Source: Helopsaltes ochotensis
Lineage: Eukaryota; Chordata; Aves; Passeriformes; Locustellidae
NCBI GenBank assembly: GCA_013400155.1
Contig: VXBM01000010.1
Coordinates: 1,601,897 to 1,665,896, forward strand
Reading direction: 5' to 3'
DNA: 64,000 nucleotides
Shown: piece by piece, positions 1-12,624 of the stretch
How positions within the stretch are numbered: position 1 is the stretch's first letter
How the letters are laid out: each line of letters starts with the position of its first letter
Notes under the pieces: model-generated
The model's database searches: none
Told to the model about the DNA's origin: nothing
What the model saw: only the letters and a program-made list of their open reading frames with translations
Position numbers and translations under genes: made by a program

Positions 1-2497
1 ATTGCATGTAGGCAACATCTTTATTTAAAATATAAATTTTGATGTGTATTTTTGTCACTCAATTCTCTACAAGGTTAACTCTTTTTGCTTTAGAGGGTTT
101 GGTCCTAATTTGTAATAACGTTGGTAAAATCACAGACAAGCTACATGACTACAGCCAAAGCCAGAAAAACGCAGACAGAACTCCAATTTCCCTTACCCAC
201 TGTTAAATACACAATATCGTAACCCTCCTCTAAATCCAGGTTCTAAATCCAGCCACATTCCAGTTCTGTTATCAAAATCTGTTTACTGTCTGAGATGTTT
301 TGTATATCCATAGGGTCTAGGACAAGCCAGAATATCCTCATCAATCTCACTGCTAATATAACCCCATAGATACCTCTAGACAGCTGGGCTCACAGTATTA
401 CACCATTTAGCCAGGTAGGTTCTATTTGTTTGCTGCAGCTCTGTTAGTGCAGACGGTATTCAGGCAATAAAACTCTAGACAGGAGCATCAGAGGTGAACA
501 GATTTAGTCCTGTGATGAAATTCTTTTATTCTTGCCAAATGTGAAGATCATTAAAAAGCAAAACCAAAGAAGAAAAACCCCTTTCTGCAGAAGGGTGAAT
601 CAGCCCATCAGATCTCTAAGAGTCTGACCCAGAACAGTCCCTGGGATGGTTGCACAATCATTAGCAATCGAGGCTGTAAAGCAGATGGGAGCCAAGTCAG
701 CTAACAAGCCAGATGTCACCACTTGGAAAAAATATATGTATATTCCATGGTTTTTATCTAGATGCCAGGTAGGCACTGTGTGCAAATGCTCCCACTGAAC
801 AGATAGTTAAGAGTGTCATAAGGGACAGGCCATCAAAATGGGAGGCAGCAGCTCATCAGCAACCAAAATGCATCCCTGTAGCACACTGTCAGTCAGAAGC
901 ATGGAAATACTGCCAGTGAAATTGTGCCTTTGGTGTGTTGGGCCATGCAGTAGGGAAGGAATGGAGAGACTCCAGGGGGTTTCTGAAGTGTAAGGCAAAA
1001 AATACTGTCTGGGTCAAATGAACTTTGACATTTACAGCTCTCTTAGTGCTATGTGACATTTTCCTAATATCTGGGAAAAAAAGGTGTCGTCAGTCATATA
1101 AAGGAATAAAAAGGCAATAGGACAAACAAAGCTAAGATTACAATACCACTTAATGTATATACTAAAATTTGAGTTGTTTTTTTATGGTCATTGTCTCCCA
1201 GGCACAAGCTTTAGTTTGAAATGCTTTTAGTGTGACACCCAGGTGTGGCTGCTCCTCTGAGCAGCACCACACACCTCAGGCTGGCAAATCTCAACCTCTT
1301 TGGGCAGAGCAAACCAGGGACACCGAGCCCCCATGGACCATGCTCTGCTGGGAAGAGAAAGGTGAAAGGATAAATGGTCTTCATACTGAAAAAAAAGAAA
1401 AATTCTGTATATTCCTTACATAAAATTTACACTTCACATTCAAAAAGCTGTAACTGATTATAGGAAACATGCATAGGTAGATCTGCAGGAATTCAGAATG
1501 AAAATAAAAATTTTGTGTCTTGCAATATTTTTCAATTTTTCTATCCGGCTCTTCCATGCATGATTTAACAAAACAAGATCTTAAAAGGTCTGGGGAAACA
1601 CTATTAACCTGAAAAATAAGCAGCTTAAAAATCTACTGGAGGAGTTTCAGCCTTCCTATTCATAACCTTCAATCCACATATCTAACAGTATGTTTTTCAA
1701 GGCATATTTTCCTGCTGTTTACTCAGTCACCAAAACCCCCCACTCAAAAAACCCTTGCAAAAATAAAAGATAACTGTGCAGGGGCTAAGATGACTCCTAA
1801 TAAGATAACTGAATTCTATGCAAGGCATTACTGAATGCAAAAAGTAATACCAAAATGGGAAAAAGTACTTCCCCTTAATCTTCCTTTTCAAATAACATTA
1901 ATTTTAACTGCAATAATGAAACAATTTTTTTGGCTGAGGAATTACTTTCTTTTTAGTATATGGGCCTTTCAGTTAACCCTTCACACTCTCACAAAATTTG
2001 TGTGCCTTTGCTTCTAGAAAAAAAGACAGTTAATGTTACAGATGGCCTCAAACATTTAAGTGGGACGCATCTGTTCAGAGCAAGGTGTCTTGAAGCTGAA
2101 TGTCTAAGTTATACATGCCCAACTCAGGCTGCCTTACAGTTAATGAAAGAAAGAAATGCATATTTGCAGAAGACAATGCACTGGCCTCTGCTAGCTGCTC
2201 TATTAGGATGAGTTGTGTTGCCCTTTTGAAGCAGCTATTCTCTCCTCTGAACACAAAAGCAGCCTGAGGTAAGTGCTGTAGTATAGAAAGTCCATGTTCT
2301 GGTCAAGCAGCATCAGGTGACTACTACCTTTGAACACACACTGAAGAAAGAAAAAATCCATGTTAGTCCCATTTGTGTTTGAGATGACCACTATGTTCTG
2401 TCTAGCAAACAGCCCAGGGACATGGCTTTGAGCTTGAATTGTTCAAGGGACTTAACCTGCCCACTGTAATGCTTACAAAAAAAACTATAAAAAAAAG

Positions 2498-2562
<65 letters not shown>

Positions 2563-4120
2563 TGCTGATTTATTTTGACATGACAATCAATTCCAGCAGG
2601 AGAGCAGCCCACACTGTAAGTACATGGTCAGATGAGAGATTGGAGTTGCTCTTACCAAGAGTCTCTCTGGTCATTTTTGGTTTTGAGGCATTATTAAGAC
2701 ACAAGATAACCACATTCTTGTGCAAAACAGAAGCAGTTGTATATTAAAAACATCAAGAAAGCATTGCTCAGAATTTTAAAACATCTTTTGGCTTTTAAAA
2801 TGGTTCAAACTTTGCAAAAATGGAAAGCTATATATGTGAATTTCTGGCATTAAAAGTGATTTCAAAGTAATATTAAAACTAAAGGGAATACTTTTCTTTA
2901 TAAAAAGATTTCTCCATGAAAGAAGGGATAACTCAAAAATACTATTTTGAATGCAGATTTCTTGAGGAAGTACTCTAGACTACTGCCACCATAATGCTCC
3001 CCAGAATTAATAACACAGGATATGAAGACAGTGGAATAGAAGTGCTCACATCTTCCCAGAGTTCCAGGGCAAACATGTACTTGTCCAAAGCCTATTTGTC
3101 AAACAATTAATTAGTTTAATTAATAACTAATTTACATAATCATATAACTCTGACACACATTTGTCAGACATGCAGGGGACAGAAGAAAGGCGGCTGGTGC
3201 AGTGTCAGGGAGCAGCTGAGGACTCCCCCAAACCAGCAGCCCCCACACTGTCCCACAGAGCCCCGCTTGCCTGAGCTGGAGAGTGATCACAGTGACCTTT
3301 GGGCAGCCTTTGCTGAGTGAGCCCACAAATTCAATAATGGAGCAAATCATGGCACTGCTTACTCTCAGAGCAGTATTTGTCAGGAGAAATAGTTTTTATT
3401 AAGCTAACTGCCAAAATTGTAGGGTGCTCAAGGTTTCAGGTGCCTAATCTCTCATGAGACTGGACAAAGCAGCAGCAAACTCCAAGCTAAATAGCGGTTA
3501 GAATTAACAGCCCCTTGTTCATCCTAATTACATTAATCAGCTAGGCAATTTGAGAGAAGAGGATAATTGCTACCAATGTAGCAGGATTCAGTTCCAGCAG
3601 GGAGAGAGGTGAAGGCTTGTTAGCCTCTTGGCTATGCAGAAACAATTCGCATTTCATTCCTTTGCACTTCTGACAAGTGGAGTAATTCACAACATCTGGC
3701 AAGTGAACAACAGCTCCTTGCTATGCTGTCCTCATGTCTGCAATTCAACACAGTCAGAGGAAAAGGAGCTTTTCTCCCCAGTTATGGGCAGAGGCTTAGG
3801 TTTTGTGCATTCTCAAGACCATGTCTTCTGCCTTAGAATACAATGCAAACTATCTTCTCAGAAAGATAGAGAGTTAACATTGTATTTTATTATAGGCTGC
3901 TATTCCACTGTTTCTAACCTAAGTATTCTCTTTCAAAAAAAAGGAAATAGTACACCAGAATGAACAAAAAAATTTTTTTCTATCTTTCAGAGTTCTTGTA
4001 CAGGTTATGGCTACCATAAAAAAAAAAAAAATCCCACCTTCTCATATCCACACTTGTAACAGGACAGAACAGAGAACATGAATATACAGGCAATTGTGAA
4101 AAGCAGCACTGAGCACTGAC
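1..4120 (-). other. RELN: RELN intron after e20 (3' part not in window)
   Basis: Donor GTCAGT. I searched for the expected next exon (human residues 1504 onward, strand VQFYIQIG) and did not find it, so it lies below position 1. The stretch holds a 61-base A homopolymer at 2498-2558 and no other recognised element. Confidence 0.85.
2498..2558. repeat. A61 homopolymer
   Basis: Sixty-one consecutive A residues, preceded by shorter A runs from about 2476. There is no clear retroposon body on its left side. In the direction of RELN transcription this is a poly(U) tract. Confidence 0.95.
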
Positions 4121-4328
4121 CTGATATTTGTGGTGTCCAGGGGAACAGTCCTTGCCTCCCTTTTGCCAGGTCCACTGAAGTACAGAGATTTTCCATCACT
4201 GAGCACACCACAGCCTGTCCCAACCTGACCTCCTGTTATCTTGTACCAGAGAGGGCTTAGCTTCCTCTCAAACCTGTCGAACATCTCACTGTGATTAGGC
4301 ACATTAGACACACAGGTTCCATGTGATG
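4121..4328 (-). CDS. RELN: RELN exon e20, EGF3 end and sub-repeat 3B (human ~1435-1504)
   Basis: This exon of 208 bp encodes the segment from SHGTCVSNVPNHSEMFDRFE to VPLDTTNI, matching human about 1436-1503. GTC gives the sixth cysteine of EGF module 3. FDRFERKLSPLWYKITGGQV and GTGCGVLSDGKSLYFSGPGK open sub-repeat 3B. Acceptor ttcttgaag, directly preceded by a long T-rich tract; donor GTCAGT. It ends with AG of an Arg codon; the completing exon (human continues LVQFYIQIG) is not in the window. Confidence 0.96.
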
Positions 4329-5246
4329 CTTCAAGAAAAAAAAAAAAAAGGGAGATGCTTTGATGACACTGTGTTGGACAGGAGTAAGGATCAGATACAG
4401 TACACTGGCAGTGTACTAACAGTAACGAACAGTTCTGTTACATCTATATGTGACAAAGCACTTGACTTTTCTAAGAAAATGCCCTGGTGACTGGATTGTA
4501 CCTTTTAAACCCACTTAACAAATTTCGGTAGGAAGAATAAGCCCTCTTCCTCTAAACTCTAAGCTGGCTTATTTCTCTAAGTGAAAAACAGCCAAGGTTT
4601 ATGTTAATAAGGCATTTTTTGCAAACAGAAAAATATTATCCTTCTATTTAATTTTAAAAAAATCGAACAAAAGATGTTAGCTTATTGCTTTGTTGGTTGA
4701 GGGTTGAAAAGATTGCAGTGTGCAACTAGTTGTGTCAATCATTTTTTTCTTTACAGGGTTTGCATTTTGTTTTTTTTCCTATTTCAGCATAAAAGCCCCT
4801 GAAACCACAAGTGAGCAGAATTTTCTGCAGAAGGGCTTGTCAGAACATATGTTCCTTCCTGGTCCCATGCCATCTGATGGCCAGGGGACTCAAAAATGGC
4901 AACAATTCTTTTGAAGATGATCCAAGGCTTTTAAGCAGACTTTTCAGTTTATAATATTTTATTTTGTTTTCTCTTTTATTGCTAGTCCCTTCCCATTCAT
5001 ACAGATGGTGATGTTCAAAGATTGTGTTTGCCAGAAACAACAACGGTGTCCGCTGCCTTCAGCTGCTCTGCTTTGCCTGTGCCGAATTTAATTTAACAAA
5101 ACAAGAAAGATTCCTCTTGGCAGCCCGTGCAATGTATGTCATCATATATTTTTCTGGAATACTGGAGAGGAAAAACAAGATGCCAGGTTTACAGGTTTGA
5201 CTCAGCCAGTGCTTACTGTAATCCCACCTGAAGAGGGTTGTCTTAC
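4329..5246 (-). other. RELN: RELN intron e19-e20 (918 bp)
   Basis: Donor GTAAGA, acceptor ttcttgaag. Nothing recognised. Confidence 0.88.
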
Positions 5247-5404
5247 CCGTGTAGCCCAGGTCACAGAAGCAGACCCCCGAGACGCAGTCCCCGTGGCCGC
5301 TGCAGTAGTTGGGGCAAGGCTCGGAGATGTAGACGCCGTCCAAGCCAAAAGGAGGCACGCTCTTGTGGGAACTGCTCTCCTGGATCCAGCGGAATCGGGT
5401 CTTA
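5247..5404 (-). CDS. RELN: RELN exon e19, repeat 3A end and EGF3 (human ~1382-1435)
   Basis: This exon of 158 bp encodes the segment from KTRFRWIQESSSHKSVPPFG to VCFCDLGYT, matching human about 1383-1434. FGLDGVYISEPC ends sub-repeat 3A, and CPNYCSGHGDCVSGVCFC gives most of the cysteines of EGF module 3. Here, unlike EGF modules 1 and 2, five of the six cysteines sit in one exon and only the last is in e20. Acceptor tctctgcag, donor GTAAGA. It ends one base into an Ala codon. Confidence 0.97.
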
Positions 5405-8056
5405 CTGCAGAGAAAAAACAACGGTACTGCTACTCCTGGTTTCAATGGCTACTGCTCCTCGCTTAAGATTAACAGGACCTTTTCCCAAATTAGCCATTTG
5501 CAAATAGTATGCCTGGATTTCCGTCATGCTATATTTGTGCAACATTGCTTAAGGGTATTTCTTCCAGAGTTTTTGGCTGCATTTTGACTTCCTCTGTTTC
5601 TCTGGCCTGTTATCCATCAGTGTGAGGCAAAGAAAAAATACATGGTTTTAGCAACAACAGTAAATGATTAGATGTGACTTTGAAGATGTTTTTTGCTACT
5701 CAGTCCAACCTGAACTGCTAAATTACATATCAAAATCTCAGAACTTCATTTCTTACAGTATTTTTAAAAGGAACTCAGTAATGGCAGTGATGCAAAGTTT
5801 ATTATGGCACTGTACACTTTTGAGTAAAAAAACCTTTAAATTATTTGGATACAAGAAAAAAAGCCCTTTCTAAGTAGAATGGCAAATAACCGTTCTGACT
5901 CTTCAATCCCAAAGTTAAACATCTTGATGGTGAGATGGAGATATGGTAGACCTGGTAAAACACGGATGAAGGAACAAATAAGTGATATCACTAATAACTT
6001 ATCTAAGGCTGCTGAGCTGACACAGCTGGCCCAGAGACAGTCCATCAATTCATACTCTAAAAGCTTAGTCCCAAATTTTAATGGCAGGGTCTTCTGACAT
6101 GCCCTTTCTTGGAGTGGCTGCAGATTCCTCCATTGGGTGGGGATGCCCCTAAAGATTAATCCTTGAGGCTGACCAAGAAATTTGCCCATGGTCATTGTAT
6201 GGGTGAGTAACATCAGACTCTACTATCTATAATTGTTTTTGCTAGCTTTAATACAATTGCTTTCATACAATTTCTTCAATGTTGCTTCATAGTGCACTAT
6301 ATTATAATAGTTGTTATAGCTCCAATACTGTGTAATAAATAATTCTGATTGAGATGTTCTTGTCTAATTGTCATCATAATACATCATAAATAAATGTATT
6401 TATATAAATATATCTAGTTTGCCATCCTTAATCCTGCAGGACGAAGTTGTGTAAAGGTTCCGTTGCACCTGTATAATCCTTTAGATATAAACCACTGACA
6501 AAGTCTAGGGCTAAGATTGGATCCAGCTGCACCCAGGCTCCTCTCTGAGAAGGAGTTTAGAAAGCAGTGGGGTCCTTTCCTGACCTCATGACTCAGTGGA
6601 AGGGCTTCTTTAATAAAACTTGTATGGAAGCTCTCACTCTGCCCACCACTCTGACTCACTGCATAGGAAACTTATTGAAGAAAAAAATATTTTGGTTATT
6701 AATTTCTAGTCTTTAACTTTTAGCTGAATGATTTTACACAAGCTCCAGAGAGGGGAACAGATTTGAAATGTCATTGCTAATACAATGGATTAACTAATAT
6801 CTTCCTTGCTACTCTGCCTAAAAAAATAATAAACCTATTGCTTTTTCTCTTTTGCTGTGCACTGGGGTTTGGTAGATAGGTGATCATCATGCTCATGCTC
6901 GGTATAAATGAAAATAAATAATGAAATGGGATGCTTTCTGGTTAACCCACGAACCATGATTTCCTAAGTGACCCTCAGTAAACTCAGTTCTCAAGATGCT
7001 AAGACACTCATTGCAGTCACAATACTTACATTTTTAAAGTATTAGCATGAGCTTCTTATTCCTGATCACATTACTGAACATAATGCCAAACAGATTGCTG
7101 CTATTGATTCTGCCCTGCTTGTTTTGGGTAAAGCAAATCAGCTGGTGTCAGATCTGTGCAATTTGGCACCTGCTTTTATTGGCTAATTACTGAAGAAAGG
7201 ACAAACTTGTTATGGTACACACTGCCATTTCAAATCCTTGCAGCAGAGGCACTGGCTCCCCCGCTACAAAATATGCCACACACTCGAATGGGATTGAGGA
7301 TGAGGGAGGAGGATGGGTCAGAACCCAGAGGCAGCACTAGAGAAGCTGCTGGGGGCCAAGAGGACATGGCCAGGGGCCTGGTGGGGTGGTTGTGCTGGCA
7401 GCATTTGGTGCATCCAACAAATCAGATTAGGGTGTTTTACTGATGGGGTAAGACTGAGAGTAAGGGGAGTGAGAAACTTCAGCCAAATCCAGGTAAGACT
7501 GACAAAATCCTCCTGGTTTCATGGCTTATTTGTGTCTTCCACCATCTGGTGTTTTCTTGCTTGTATTAATCTGATGCTGTGCTACAGAGACAGGCACAAC
7601 TACCATTTTCCCCTCCTTTGTTTCTGGTTGCCTTCAGTGACACAGCACATTATGCATCAGCTCAAATACCTTGCTAAGGCTTCTTTGCCCAGTGCTAACT
7701 AAAATTAATCCTGTTCAAATGGGTTATTTAATTCATGTGACTTATTACTCTCTTGCTGGTGCCTCTGACCTAGCCGACATGGATAAAGACAATAAAGGAA
7801 TGGATGTCAAATTAAAAAGTGCTGAGCTCCTTGCTGCTTTGTAATTTAATTATTTATTATAGACCAATCTGACACCTTTAAAATGGAAAATTCTCACTGC
7901 TTTGGGCAGCACAGTGTATTTTCCCCAGCTCTGCCATATTTTAACACCGCTTTTACTCACAGCTTTGAAACTTTTTCCTAAGGTACCATTCTAGAAGCAG
8001 ATAAATCATCTAATCCATGGGTCCCACTGGCATCGGGGATTTACAATGCACCGTAC
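5405..8056 (-). other. RELN: RELN intron e18-e19 (2652 bp)
   Basis: Donor GTACGG, acceptor tctctgcag. No gene or named repeat was recognised. Confidence 0.85.
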
Positions 8057-8292
8057 CTGGCTGCGAGCGACCGGGGGATAACAATTGTAACCCTTGTCCA
8101 GTCCTCAAAGTCTCCTGTGTGGTAGATGGAGGGCTCGCTGAGCTCCCGGGAGCTGCCCTCGCAGCCCTTGGTGCCCGGGGACGCAGGGTAGCAGCCCTCC
8201 TTCACCAGCGACCAGAAGAGCCCGGCGTCGTGGGAGTACTGCAGCAGGACGGGGGCAGAACTGCTGTACTGGTTGGTGCAACCAATGTTCAG
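8057..8292 (-). CDS. RELN: RELN exon e18, repeat 3A Asp-box (human ~1305-1382)
   Basis: This exon of 236 bp encodes the segment from LNIGCTNQYSSSAPVLLQYS to VIPRSLAA, matching human about 1305-1381. YSHDAGLFW is the Asp-box position of sub-repeat 3A but has Phe where the motif and human reelin have Ser before Trp. PASPGTKGCEG has one residue more than human PASAGKGCEG, the only length change I find in the 1123 codons. The acceptor is cctttgcag; donor GTACGG is weak but demanded by phase (AG of a Ser codon). It is GC-rich like e8. Confidence 0.96.
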
Positions 8293-10366
8293 CTGCAAAG
8301 GAGCACAGAGTGAGAAATGATATGAAGAAACCCGTGCTTTTATTAGCGTGTATTGGCTGCAAACCACCTTTGACTTTATGCGCTGGGAGGCTTAATGGTC
8401 TGAGCACTTGTCCTGGACCCTGCTGGCAGTGACTGATGCTTAGAGTCTGTTTCCTACATGGAAATAGGACATTTCTCGGTAAAAGTTCCCACTATTGCTT
8501 CCTTATGGTAGCTGACTTCAGCACACAAAAAGGTGCCAAGACCTTTCCAAGAGTCTCTGCGCATAGCAAATCCCAAACAGCAAGCTCTGTGCAGACACCT
8601 GCATGCCCAGGAGTGGAAAGAGCTGTACCCTCTGGGACACATCCCATCTGCAGACCGGTGTGCCCCAGGGTGCCCAGAGGATCAGCCTGACTCCCAGGTT
8701 AGCCCTAGCCACAGCCTAGTGACTGGCCTTGCAGGAATGATGTCTGGGAGTTGGCACTGCAGTTGGAGGCCCCAGAATAGAGTAAAATTTGGACTAAGAA
8801 GAAAAATGTATATTAAAATATGAAATGAGAATGCAGCCAAGACCAAAATCAACTGCTGATTTCAAGTTTCAGTTTCATTCTTCAAGCTATCAGAAAAGTA
8901 TTGGTTTTCATTATTTTATTGCAGAAATTCTACTTGAGCTGTAGAATGTAAAATGTAAAACAAAATCATTCATGTAAAATGAAATAATTCTAACAAATTA
9001 CTGTCTTTGAACTTATCAATGCAAAATTATTCCAGTCTGCTATTTAAAATGGAAATTTCACACACTCACGAAAGCATGCAAATAGGACTAGCACATTTAT
9101 GTGCAGGCTGAAAAGCTTTCCAAAAAAGTATAAATTCAGTCCTTAAATAATAAACTTTATAAAGAAGAACTCACTGTTCTGTGACACATTCTTATGTCTT
9201 GTATAGTTATGTTACATTGTCAAGTGCTTCAGTGATGGAAGGTGTATGAAACATTTTTAAGTATTGATTGTTTCTTAACCTAGACAATTTTTAAATTGCT
9301 GTTGATCATCAAACCTAGAAAATGGAGACTTTGTCACTGAAGTACGGGAAGGTGGTGAAGAGCCAAATATCATCTTTTCCAGGCTAAATGGTATTTATAT
9401 ATTGAGATGGGTTTTAGACAGATAAAAGTTTAAACTACATGCAATACTCACAAGAAAATTGTACTGAAATCCCTCAGTTTGTATAGCATTTTATCAGCAT
9501 ATCTTTTAGTTAAAATTAGATTATTTTACAAATGCCAATATTTCTAACGAACTTTCCTATTTATAGAACTATGGGAATTATATTTGAAAAGCTGACTGTA
9601 AACATCTGATCTTTTTAATAATTCCACTTGTAAATTATTCAGTGTCTGTATCCACCAATTATGTAAGGACCATGTATTTGTGGGGAGCTCATTAAAATTG
9701 CATTGCAACCAACTTCCAGAATTCACCAATGGGATTTCATTATAAACTCAATAAAATTTTGATTAGGGTTCAGAAACAAGAGCTTGTCAAAGCAAATACA
9801 CTTTCTTTGGAGCCCATATTCTGATGTATTGTCAGACCACTGAATATTTTTAAGCTCTTTAAAGAAGAAAATGCTAATTGGAGCCTATATTCATTGACAT
9901 AATAAAAGTAAATTGTATGAAAACCCCACACTGGAGGACAGAGCAGCTTGTAAGTCTTTAAATAGTTTAAAATACAAAAAATGTACCCAAACCACATTGG
10001 AGCTTCTGTACTCACAGGGTCCCAGACGGGATAAATCCTTTTTTGCTTGACAGTGCAGTAGCACTTCCTAGTACTGGCTTGAATACAATGACAGTCACTT
10101 CAACCCACTTCTGAAACGTGCTGAAGAAAAAAAAGCTTTAAAACTTCTCCAGAGGGGTAAAAATGCTATCCTGCACCAAGGTTTTGGCTATTCTTCTAGA
10201 AAGCAGGATGACATTTTATTCTGTATGGGTTCATACTTGTGCTCTTCGCGTCTTTTTATGCAATTGGCTAATTTATCACCTTCGTTTGAACCACGGACCC
10301 AGTGACATCTTGCAAGTATTGGCTAAGGGCAGTTTTACTGATATTCAGATTATGTGTAAGGAATAC
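8293..10366 (-). other. RELN: RELN intron e17-e18 (2074 bp)
   Basis: Donor GTATTC, acceptor cctttgcag. AT-rich, with nothing recognised. Confidence 0.85.
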
Positions 10367-10567
10367 CTTGAACTGCAGGACGTATCCAGGCTTCAGAGTT
10401 AAATCTCGAGTCACTGCAAACCGGTCTCCATCTGATTTACCGAAGAGCATGGCAGAGGGGGTGGCAGAGCAGAAACTTTCATTTTTGGTCATCCCTTCGT
10501 TGGCCAGCATTAACCATACACTCATCTGGTTCATAGGGTAATCAAATGCTGGCTTTTCATAAAAGTT
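10367..10567 (-). CDS. RELN: RELN exon e17, N-t cleavage site and repeat 3A (human ~1238-1304)
   Basis: This exon of 201 bp is exactly 67 codons in phase 0 at both ends, from NFYEKPAFDYPMNQMSVWLM to KPGYVLQFK, matching human about 1238-1304. Mammalian reelin is cut at the N-t site between Pro and Ala (Pro1244-Ala1245 in mouse numbering, mainly by ADAMTS-3), and the same KPAFDYP context is encoded here, so the site is conserved. NES is an N-glycosylation sequon (human NET). FAVTRDLTL is the recurring sub-repeat strand. Acceptor ttctaacag, donor GTATTC. Confidence 0.97.
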
Positions 10568-10937
10568 CTGTTAGAAATGAAAAGGAAAGCCAGAGGTATT
10601 ATCACCTTGCAGTGTGACTTCAGAATAATTCTCAAAAGGATGAACTTTCAAATCTTGCAATTTTTATTTTCTGTAGTTTTCAAAAAATTTAAATTTCCAA
10701 AACTTCAGTCTTGACTTTTTGCAGAGATACATCATTACATCCTCTGTCACGAAGCTTAGGAGCGTGACGATTTTGTGAAGAGACCCAGGTTATTCCCACA
10801 GAGAGATGCAGCTGCAAACACTGCAGCTGTCTCTTTAAAGAGACACAGTATTTTCAAAGAAAACTGCATTCAAACAAGTCTCCTGACAGGATGGTTCCTG
10901 TTTCTTGGGGATGCCCATAGCAGCTCTTGCTTATTAC
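10568..10937 (-). other. RELN: RELN intron e16-e17 (370 bp, smallest)
   Basis: Donor GTAATA, acceptor ttctaacag. Nothing besides intron was recognised. Confidence 0.9.
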
Positions 10938-11109
10938 CTGTGGTAAGGTGGGATTAACAACAGGAATGATGTGCTTCTGCTTCTCTGACAAAATGATGAT
11001 GTCGTCGATGGCCCACTGATCGTACCCTTCCCCTGAGAACACCGGCTGCCACCAGCGAAACCTGGTGCAAGGGGTCTTGGCTGCAGCTGGCAGCTCCAGA
11101 TAGACAAAC
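10938..11109 (-). CDS. RELN: RELN exon e16, repeat 2 end (human ~1180-1237)
   Basis: This exon of 172 bp encodes the segment from FVYLELPAAAKTPCTRFRWW to VVNPTLPQ, matching human about 1181-1237. FRWWQPVFSGEGYDQWAIDD is the RWWQP...WAID closing signature of sub-repeat 2B. SEKQKHIIPVVNPTLPQ is the linker into repeat 3. The acceptor is gttcctcag and donor GTAATA. It ends on a codon boundary, immediately before the exon that holds the N-t cleavage site. Confidence 0.97.
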
Positions 11110-11239
11110 CTGAGGAACACAAATTGAGCACAACTTCATTCAGGGAACACAGTTTGTAGAGAAATATATCACTCATCAGGGAAAAGAGGCAGGAAAGCCA
11201 GCATTTATCTTATGTGTACAAGTCCTTGGTAATTTGTGT

Positions 11240-11684
11240 GTCCAGAGAAGGGCAACGGAACTGAGGAAGGGTGTAAGAGAGTAATTCACATGAGCTGTAG
11301 CTGAGGAAATTTGGGTTGTTTAGTCTGGAGAAAAGGAGGGTCAGCAGAGACCTCACTACTCTCTACAACTACCTGAAAGGAGGTTGTAGTAAGATGGGAA
11401 TTGGCCTCTTCTCTCAGGCGACCAGGGACACGAGTACATTGCCTCAAACTCTGCCAGGGGAGATTCAGGTTGGACAACAGGCAGAATTTCTCCACTGAAA
11501 AGGTGGTCAGGCACTGGGGCTTCCTGGCCTGCCCAGGGAGCTGGAGGAATCACCATCCCTAGAAGTGTTAAAACCCCGCCCTGGATATGGCACTTAGTGC
11601 TCTAATTTAGTTGATATGGTGATGTTGGATCAGAGGTTGGATTTCATGATCTTGGAGGTCTTTTCCAACTTTAATGATTCTATG
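11240..11684 (+). mobile_element. CR1 LINE 3' end, truncated copy
   Basis: The segment reads ccagagaagggcaacggaac near its left end and atgatcttggaggtcttttc caac near its right end, and stops at the octamer-type tail attctatg at 11684. These are the hallmarks of the 3' untranslated end of avian CR1. The copy is 5' truncated, as is usual for CR1, and carries many substitutions. It lies antisense in the RELN intron, 131 bp from exon e16. Confidence 0.88.
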
Positions 11685-12624
11685 CTGGTATTGTTCTATT
11701 TCTTCATGTATCTAGATACCTATTTATACACTGCATATCAAGACGCCTTCTTTGTTCTTCTTGTCTGTGGACAATGCAAACTCTTAAAGACAATGTCTGT
11801 TGTTTATGCTCTATTACTATATTGCAAAACACAATAAGGAACTGATTTGAGCTCTCTAGCTTTGAATTGAACTGTTCAGCTGATCCATGTTTAGCAAGCC
11901 TTAATTTTTTTCTGATGCCAGGAATTGATAGTGACATATGCTAGCAAAATTAATTTCTCATTCTCTTCTGCTGATAGGTCCTATTTTTAGACAAAAGCAT
12001 CCTTCTGTTACAATGCAATAGATAATGTAGCAGTTTTCTTTGGGTAAAAATATTTCAGGCCTCCTATACAGATCTTTGTAAAAGAACTTCAGGTCTGCTC
12101 AGTTTGCTTTATGTTCAACTTAAAAAATCCCCTCACAAAAATGAAGTTAAATAAAAGTTCAAGTTTCCAGCCTAATCATACTTATGTCAAAAAGTACAAG
12201 AATTAGTTACTTGCCCAGTCCTATTTCAGACAGCTTATATATACATATTTATACATACAATCCTTCATACATACAAACTCTTTATTTATATCACTTTTTT
12301 TATACCATGCACTCCGCTTCACTTGCCATTTAGGCAGAGGGAGGAGAAGGAATTATTTTTCAGTTGTTTTCCAGAGAATTCCTAGATTTACTGTTGGAGA
12401 ATAGGAATTGGAAAATTGTCAGGCTAATCACACAGACCCCAACAGAAAATGAGATCTGGACCACATTTGAAACAAGAGAAAAATAAATCTGCATAGCTAT
12501 GTTCAGTAAGGACCATCACTCTTCATTGCTCAGAAGGGCAAATGTTTTGTCTAAAAATGTATTGGATAGTCCAATACTGAAGCTTTCATTATTTAGCTTC
12601 TTTGTTGGGTGTGTCCTCTAATTT

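Noticed and set aside
2439..2747. Open frame with a long poly-Lys (or poly-Phe on the other strand)
   Set aside because: It is only the A61 homopolymer translated.
1..4120. Search for the reelin exon following e20
   Set aside because: No minus-strand match to the expected VQFYIQIG strand; it must lie outside the window.
5197..5507. Plus-strand frames of about 90 residues
   Set aside because: Antisense shadows of exon e19.
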